A stretch of 47,603 nt of DNA from Streptomyces sennicomposti (GTDB lineage Bacteria > Actinomycetota > Actinomycetes > Streptomycetales > Streptomycetaceae). The stretch is taken from assembly GCF_019890635.1 (NCBI RefSeq), contig NZ_JAIOAB010000059.1:1-47603 (forward strand), written 5' to 3'. Below the pieces are notes generated by a model. It did not search any database. It was not told the origin of the DNA and saw nothing but the letters and a program-made list of their open reading frames with translations. Below are positions 42,801-47,603 of the stretch, piece by piece; the stretch's first letter is position 1, and each line of letters begins with the position of its first letter. A program made the translations under genes and the position numbers.

Positions 42801-42934
42801 GGGCTGAGGCTCGTTCGGTTCCCGGAGCGGCCGCCGCTCGTGCGTGAGATGGCTTCGGTTGGCGGTGAAGGGGAACCTGGCGGGCGCGGGCGGTGTATGA
42901 GTGGGAGGACCCGCCGCGTCGAAGGGACCCGATC

Positions 42935-44092
42935 GTGCAACGTCGAGCCGTGCCCGGGCTGCTGGCCGCCGCCGTCCTCGTACTGGCGGCCGGATGCTCC
43001 TCCGGTCAGTCGCCGTCCGGCGAACACTCCGCGACGCCCGGCGCCACGGCGGCGCACTCCTCGGCCCCGGCCCGGCCCGGTGAGAGCGCGCCGCCGGCCA
43101 AGGGCACGGTGAAGGTGGTGCGCACGGTCGCCGACGGCCTGGACTCGCCGTGGGGCCTGGCCCCGCTCCCGGACGGGGGCCTGCTGGTCTCCTCCCGCGA
43201 CCGGGGCACGATCACGCGGATCGACGAGAAGACCGGGCGCAAGACCGAGCTGGGGACGGTCTCCGGGGTGGCGCCGGAGGGCGAGGGCGGGCTCCTCGGC
43301 ATCGCCCTCTCCCCCGGCTTCGCCTCCGACCACCTGATCTACGCCTACTTCACCTCCGCCTCGGACAACCGGATCGTCCGGATGCTCTACGACGCGAAGC
43401 GCCCGGCCGGTGACCAGCTGGGAGCGCCCGACACGATCTTCAAGGGCATCCCGAAGGGCGTCATCCACAACGGCGGCCGGATCGCCTTCGGCCCCGACGG
43501 CATGCTCTACGCGGGCACCGGCGAGAGCGGCGAACGCGGGCTGGCCCAGGACAGGAAGTCGCTCGGCGGCAAGATCCTGCGGCTGACGCCGGACGGCGCA
43601 CCGGCCCCGGGCGACCCGTTCCCCGACTCGCCCGTGTACTCCTTGGGCCACCGCAATGTGCAGGGGCTCGCCTGGGACGCCAAGCAGCGGCTGTTCGCCG
43701 GCGAGTTCGGCCAGGACACCTGGGACGAGCTGAACGCGATCACGCCCGGCGGCAACTACGGCTGGCCGGACGCGGAAGGAAAGTCCGGCGACGGGAAGTT
43801 CCGCGACCCGATCGCCCAGTGGCACACCGATCAGGCCTCCCCCAGCGGCATCGCCTACGCCGAGGGCTCGATCTGGCTGGCCGGTCTGCGCGGCGAGCGG
43901 CTGTGGCGGGTCCCGCTGAAGGGCACGGCGGCCTCGGCGGCCCCGCAGGCGTTCCTGACCGGGACCTACGGACGGCTGCGCACGGTGGTCGCCGCGGGCG
44001 GCGACCGGCTGTGGCTCGTCACCAGCAACACCGACGGCCGGGGCACACCGAAGAAGGGCGACGACCGGATCCTGGAGCTGCGGGTGTCGTAG
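42935..44092 (+). CDS. Lipoprotein of the PQQ-dependent glucose/sorbosone dehydrogenase family
   Basis: 385 aa. GTG start at 42935 with GAAGGGA upstream; 14 more codons of frame lack support. The signal peptide ends in a lipobox, LVLAAGC, so Cys19-21 would be lipidated and the enzyme anchored outside. A Ser/Pro/Ala linker leads to a six-bladed beta-propeller with GLDSPWGLAPLPDGGLLVSS, EGGLLGIALSPGF, HNGGRIAFGPDG, GHRNVQGLAWD and GGNYGWP, all family signatures. Members oxidise sugars with PQQ; whether Streptomyces proteins bind it is unclear. It converges on the DUF6191 gene. Confidence 0.92.
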   Translation: MQRRAVPGLLAAAVLVLAAGCSSGQSPSGEHSATPGATAAHSSAPARPGESAPPAKGTVKVVRTVADGLDSPWGLAPLPDGGLLVSSRDRGTITRIDEKTGRKTELGTVSGVAPEGEGGLLGIALSPGFASDHLIYAYFTSASDNRIVRMLYDAKRPAGDQLGAPDTIFKGIPKGVIHNGGRIAFGPDGMLYAGTGESGERGLAQDRKSLGGKILRLTPDGAPAPGDPFPDSPVYSLGHRNVQGLAWDAKQRLFAGEFGQDTWDELNAITPGGNYGWPDAEGKSGDGKFRDPIAQWHTDQASPSGIAYAEGSIWLAGLRGERLWRVPLKGTAASAAPQAFLTGTYGRLRTVVAAGGDRLWLVTSNTDGRGTPKKGDDRILELRVS

Positions 44093-44137
44093 CCCCGGCG
44101 TTCCAGCGGGGCGGCCCAAAGCGGCGACCGGGCGCAC

Positions 44138-44440
44138 TCACTCCCCGCCGGACTCGGCCTTTCCGTCGGAGGCGGCCTTCCGGTCGGACGCAGTGTCCCC
44201 GTCGGGCTCGGTCTCACCGTCGGACGCGGCGCCCCTGTCGGACGCGGTGTCCCCGTCGGGGTCGGCCGTCTCCGGGGCCGTCCTCGGCAGGCGTACGACG
44301 ACTTTTCCGGACGCGAGGTCGACGGGTCCGCGCCCCGGGGCGCCGTCCCCGACGTCCTCCCGGGTCAGCTCCAGCCGGTTCTGCTCGTCCGTGGTGTGCT
44401 TGCGCCCTGGTGCGAACAGTTCCTCGAAGGCGTTGAACAC
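44138..44440 (-). CDS. DUF6191 family protein with repetitive acidic tail
   Basis: 100 aa. The N-terminal half (MFNAFEELFAPGRKHTTDEQ, VDLASGKVVVR) is, from memory, the DUF6191 pattern, small actinobacterial proteins of unknown function. The C-terminal half is two copies of an 18-residue unit, DGDTASDRGAASDGETEP and DGDTASDRKAASDGKAES, encoded by a 54-bp tandem repeat. It is unusual for the family, which normally ends after the first half. It follows the LuxR-type gene by 37 bp on the same strand. Confidence 0.75.
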   Translation of the reverse strand: MFNAFEELFAPGRKHTTDEQNRLELTREDVGDGAPGRGPVDLASGKVVVRLPRTAPETADPDGDTASDRGAASDGETEPDGDTASDRKAASDGKAESGGE

Positions 44441-44477
44441 GGTCCGCTCCCCTCCGGTCGTCTCCCCACCGTACGGC

Positions 44478-47400
44478 TCATCCGGCCGCCGGGGCGGGGA
44501 GCGTGTCGTGGGCGAACAGATCCAGCCGGTGCGCCACCGCCGCCGCCTCGCCGCGGCCCGAGACGTCGAGCTTGGCGAGGATGTTGGAGACGTGGACGCT
44601 GGCCGTCTTCGGGGAGATGAACAGCTCCTCGGCTATCTGGCGGTTGGTGCGGCCCAGCGCTACCAGGCGCAGCACGTCCTGTTCCCGGGGGGTGAGGCCG
44701 AGGGACTCGACCGGGTCGGCGGCGACGGCCCGCCGCTCCGGGACGGCGGCCAGGGAGAGCCGGGCTCCGCGGGCGAGCCGCGCCGTCTTGTCGGCGAGCG
44801 GGCGGGCGCCCAGGTGGTCGGCGACGGCGTGCGCCAGGCGCAGCAGTTCCGTGGCCCGGTCGCGTCCGTCGGCGTCCCCGCCGGCGAGCAGGGCCGCGGC
44901 CAGGCGGCAGCGGACGCGGGCGAGGTCGTAGGGGCGTTCGAAGGTCTCGAAGGCGGCGACGACGCCGGTCCAGTCCTCGGGCCGGTCGCGGCCTGCGGCG
45001 CGCGCGAGTTCGGCGCGCACCCAGCTCTCGTACGCCTGCCAGACGGGCACCACGGTGGGCAGGGTGCGGGCGGCGTCCCTGACCCTTTCGAGGGTGGCGG
45101 TGTGGCCGGGGTCGGCGCCGGCGCCGGGCAGGGCGGCGGCGCGGGCCTCCATGGTGGCGGCGGTGAGCAGGACGGGCCAGCCGTAGCGGTGGGTGCCGGG
45201 CGGGAAGCCGCGCTCCAGGACCCGTTCGAGTTCGGCGCGGGCGTCGGGCAGCCGGCCCTCGCCCGCGGCGACGGCGATGGTGAGCCGGGCCAGCGGAATG
45301 GCGTGCTGCGGGGCGTGGGCGTACTTGCCGTAGCTCTCCTGCGCCACGGCCAGTTGGCGGGCCGCCTCGGGCAGGTCGCCGCGGGCGAGGGCGAGTTCGG
45401 CGCGGTTCCTGGCGTGGAAGGCGCCCGGCTTGGCGCTGTGCCCGATGCGCTCGGAGCGGGCCACCGCCTCGGCGGCCTCGTCCCAGCGGCCCAGGCTGAA
45501 CAGGGACTCGGCGAAGTTGCCCCACACCCAGGCCTCGTGGTCCAGCAGTCCGTGGCCGCGTGTGTAGGCGAGGCCCTTCTCCAGCAGCGGCAGGGCCTCG
45601 CGGGAGCGGCCGACGGCCTCCAGTTCGGAGGGCAGGTTGATGTAGGAGCGGCCGGCGACGGCGGAGATCCCGTCGGCCACGGTGCGCCGGTTGACCTCGT
45701 ACATCTCGGCGAGGCCCGTCTCGACGTCCCCGGCGTCGACCATGAGGCCGCCGAGGGTGAGCCGGGCGTTCATCTCGATCTCGCGGGCGCCGACCATGCG
45801 CGCGTACTCCACGGCCCGCTCGGCCGCCGAGACGGCTTCGGGGCCGGGGATGTGGACCATGGACCAGTTCGCGACGTGGGCCAGCACCTCGGCGTGCACC
45901 TCCGAGGGCGGCAGTCCGCGCACCAGGTCCTGCGCGGTGGCCAGTTCCCGCCAGCCGTCGCCGTGGGACTTCAGCTGGACCAGCCGGGAGCGCTGGACCC
46001 AGAACCAGGCGGCGCGCAGCGGGTCGTCCTCCTCGTCCAGCAGGCGCAGCGCCCGCTTGGCGAGTTTCATGGCGCGCTCCCGCTCGCCGCACAGCCGGCC
46101 CGCGACGGTGGCCTCGGCCAGCAGGTCGAGGTAGCGCAGCGGGACGGGCGCACCGTCGCCGCCGCAGCACAGGTAGGCCTCGACGTAGTCGGCGGCGTGC
46201 AGCCGGCCGCCGACCTCCTCGGGGGCGGCGTCCCACAGCTCCATCGCCCGCTCCAGCAGGCGCAGTTGCTCGCTGTAGGCGTGCCGGGAGCGGGCGGCGA
46301 CGGAGGCGTCCAGGACGGCGGGCAGGGCCTTGGCGGGGTCGTGGGCGTGGTACCAGTAGCTGGCCAGGCGGGTGACGCGCTGGTCGGCGGGGACGAGCGT
46401 CGGGTCGGCCTCCAGGGCCTCGGCGTAGCGGCGGTCGAGGCGGGAGCGCTCGCCGGGCAGCAGGTCGTCGCTGACGGCCTCGCGGACCAGGGAGTGCCGG
46501 AAGCGGTAGCCGTCGCCGCTGGGCGCGGGGATGAGGACGTTGGCGTTCACCGCGGCGCGCAACGCCTCGATCAGGTCGTCCTCCGCGAGCCGGGACACGG
46601 CGGCCAGCAGCCGGTACTCGACGGTGGAGCCGCCCTCGGCGGCGATCCGCACCACCCGCTGCGCGGTCTCGGGCAGCGCCTCCACGCGGACCAGGAGCAG
46701 ATCGCGCAGGGAGTCGCTGAGGTCGGGGCAGTCCGGGCCGGTGCAGCAGGCGAGTTCCTCGACGAAGAAGGCGTTGCCGTCGGAGCGTTCGAAGATCTGG
46801 TCGATCTGGGCCGGGTCGGGTTCGGCGGCGAGGATGCCCGCGATCTGGCGGGCCACCTCCTGCCGGGTGAAGCGGGCCAGTTCGATGCGGTGGATGGTGC
46901 GCAGCCGGTCGAGTTCGGCGAGCAGGGGGCGCAGCGGGTGGCGGCGGTGGATGTCGTCGGAGCGGTAGCTGGCCAGGACGAGCAGGCGGCCGGTGCGCAG
47001 GGTGCGCAGCAGGTAGGCGAGGAGGTGGCGGGTGGAGGCGTCGGCCCAGTGCAGGTCCTCCAGGGCGAGGACGACGGTGTGGCCGGCGGCGATCCGCTCC
47101 AGCAGGCGGGCGGTCAGCTCGAAGAGGCGGGCCATGCCCTCCTCGTCGTGCCGGCCGGCGCCGCGCGCGGCGGCCTGGTCGCCGCCGAGTTCGGGCAGCA
47201 GGCGGGCGAGTTCCTCCTCCTGGCCGGCGGCAGCGGCGGCGAACTCGCCGGGCAGGGCGCGGCGCAGGGCGCGCAGGGCGGTGGAGAACGGCGCGAAGGG
47301 GAGCCCGTCGGCGCCGATCTCCACGCAGCCGCCGAGCGCGACGACGGCCCCGCGGCGGGTGGCGGCGGCCGCGAACTCCTCGATGAGGCGAGTCTTTCCG

Positions 47401-47540
47401 ACCCCGGCCTCGCCGCCGAGCAGCAACGCCTGCGGCTCCCCCGCGGCCGCGCGGGCGAGCGCGTCGTTCAGCGTGCCGAGTTCGCTCTGGCGGCCTACGA
47501 ACACCGGACTGACGGACCTGTTCTCCACAGCCCCGAGCAT
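44478..47540 (-). CDS. Large ATP-binding LuxR-family transcriptional regulator (LAL/MalT-like)
   Basis: 1020 aa from ATG47540; the in-frame GTG at 47552 would add four residues. The N-terminal STAND-type ATPase carries Walker A GGEAGVGKTR (residues 42-51) and Walker B VVLALEDLHWAD near 160. The middle 600 residues are TPR-like helical repeats (AERAVEYARMVGAREIEMNA, LGRWDEAAEAVARSER). The C-terminal LuxR HTH is about 945-1000: LTPREQDVLRLVALGRTNRQ, IAEELFISPKTASVHVSNIL. LAL proteins usually activate catabolic or antibiotic clusters upon ligand binding. No target is obvious; the DUF6191 gene follows immediately. Confidence 0.94.
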   Translation of the reverse strand: MLGAVENRSVSPVFVGRQSELGTLNDALARAAAGEPQALLLGGEAGVGKTRLIEEFAAAATRRGAVVALGGCVEIGADGLPFAPFSTALRALRRALPGEFAAAAAGQEEELARLLPELGGDQAAARGAGRHDEEGMARLFELTARLLERIAAGHTVVLALEDLHWADASTRHLLAYLLRTLRTGRLLVLASYRSDDIHRRHPLRPLLAELDRLRTIHRIELARFTRQEVARQIAGILAAEPDPAQIDQIFERSDGNAFFVEELACCTGPDCPDLSDSLRDLLLVRVEALPETAQRVVRIAAEGGSTVEYRLLAAVSRLAEDDLIEALRAAVNANVLIPAPSGDGYRFRHSLVREAVSDDLLPGERSRLDRRYAEALEADPTLVPADQRVTRLASYWYHAHDPAKALPAVLDASVAARSRHAYSEQLRLLERAMELWDAAPEEVGGRLHAADYVEAYLCCGGDGAPVPLRYLDLLAEATVAGRLCGERERAMKLAKRALRLLDEEDDPLRAAWFWVQRSRLVQLKSHGDGWRELATAQDLVRGLPPSEVHAEVLAHVANWSMVHIPGPEAVSAAERAVEYARMVGAREIEMNARLTLGGLMVDAGDVETGLAEMYEVNRRTVADGISAVAGRSYINLPSELEAVGRSREALPLLEKGLAYTRGHGLLDHEAWVWGNFAESLFSLGRWDEAAEAVARSERIGHSAKPGAFHARNRAELALARGDLPEAARQLAVAQESYGKYAHAPQHAIPLARLTIAVAAGEGRLPDARAELERVLERGFPPGTHRYGWPVLLTAATMEARAAALPGAGADPGHTATLERVRDAARTLPTVVPVWQAYESWVRAELARAAGRDRPEDWTGVVAAFETFERPYDLARVRCRLAAALLAGGDADGRDRATELLRLAHAVADHLGARPLADKTARLARGARLSLAAVPERRAVAADPVESLGLTPREQDVLRLVALGRTNRQIAEELFISPKTASVHVSNILAKLDVSGRGEAAAVAHRLDLFAHDTLPAPAAG

Positions 47541-47603
47541 CGCATGCGCCACCGACAGCGCGGGAGCGGTTTTCGTCGCGGCGGAGGGGCGGGCAAGCGC
47601 GGG

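Overview
The window is a high-GC actinobacterial chromosome segment, almost certainly Streptomyces. Third codon positions are strongly G/C biased, so nearly every gene throws long shadow frames. GTG starts are common. The core order (cimA, ureAB-ureC-aguA, ilvE, leuB, pruA-pruB, serA, ilvC-ilvN-ilvB, a GGDEF/EAL protein) matches, from memory, one conserved arm of Streptomyces chromosomes. I see no rRNA, tRNA, CRISPR, integrase, transposase or prophage gene.

Layout. 1-2.2 kb: a secreted CAP-domain protein (5' end outside the window) and a secreted/membrane glycine-rich protein. 2.4-7.6 kb: divergent secreted glycoside hydrolases GH3 and GH30, sharing an intergenic region with four copies of a 13-bp motif. 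7.7-12.3 kb: a GPP34 protein, citramalate synthase behind an apparent Ile-codon attenuator, and a TetR/MHS-transporter pair. 12.6-16.5 kb: an accessory island of two divergent operons. The left one carries an XRE-DUF5753 regulator, a DUF6879 protein and an 86-aa protein. The right one carries two small Cys-rich proteins, a 45-aa Gly/Pro/Asp-rich peptide and a PIMT-like O-methyltransferase. This is the best candidate for an undescribed system: a minimal RiPP locus predicted to form aspartimide (imiditide-like).

16.5-20.2 kb: agmatine deiminase with a divergent urease (fused gamma-beta plus alpha, flap cysteine lost, no accessory genes nearby). 20.4-22.8 kb: ilvE and leuB. 23-24.4 kb: small genes and an aminoglycoside 2'-N-acetyltransferase homologue beside 32-bp tandem repeats. 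24.5-28.6 kb: proline catabolism with a PucR-type regulator; the spacer holds a decayed second copy of the proline dehydrogenase 3' end. 28.6-31 kb: a TetR/DHA2 efflux pair with a clear operator and a probable leaderless promoter. 31.2-36.9 kb: serA, ilvC, ilvN and ilvB, with an attenuator and a 13-aa leader peptide. 36.9-47.6 kb: a ten-helix PAS-GGDEF-EAL protein with a degenerate EAL, a 2-hydroxyacid dehydrogenase, an aldo/keto reductase, a sugar dehydrogenase lipoprotein, DUF6191 and a large LuxR-type ATPase regulator.

The housekeeping theme is branched-chain amino acid synthesis: cimA, leuB, ilvBNC and ilvE lie within about 28 kb, and cimA and ilvB each carry a leader peptide with branched-chain codons before a terminator. 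serA, pruAB, aguA and urease add other nitrogen and amino acid steps. No database search was possible; family names rest on motif recognition from memory.
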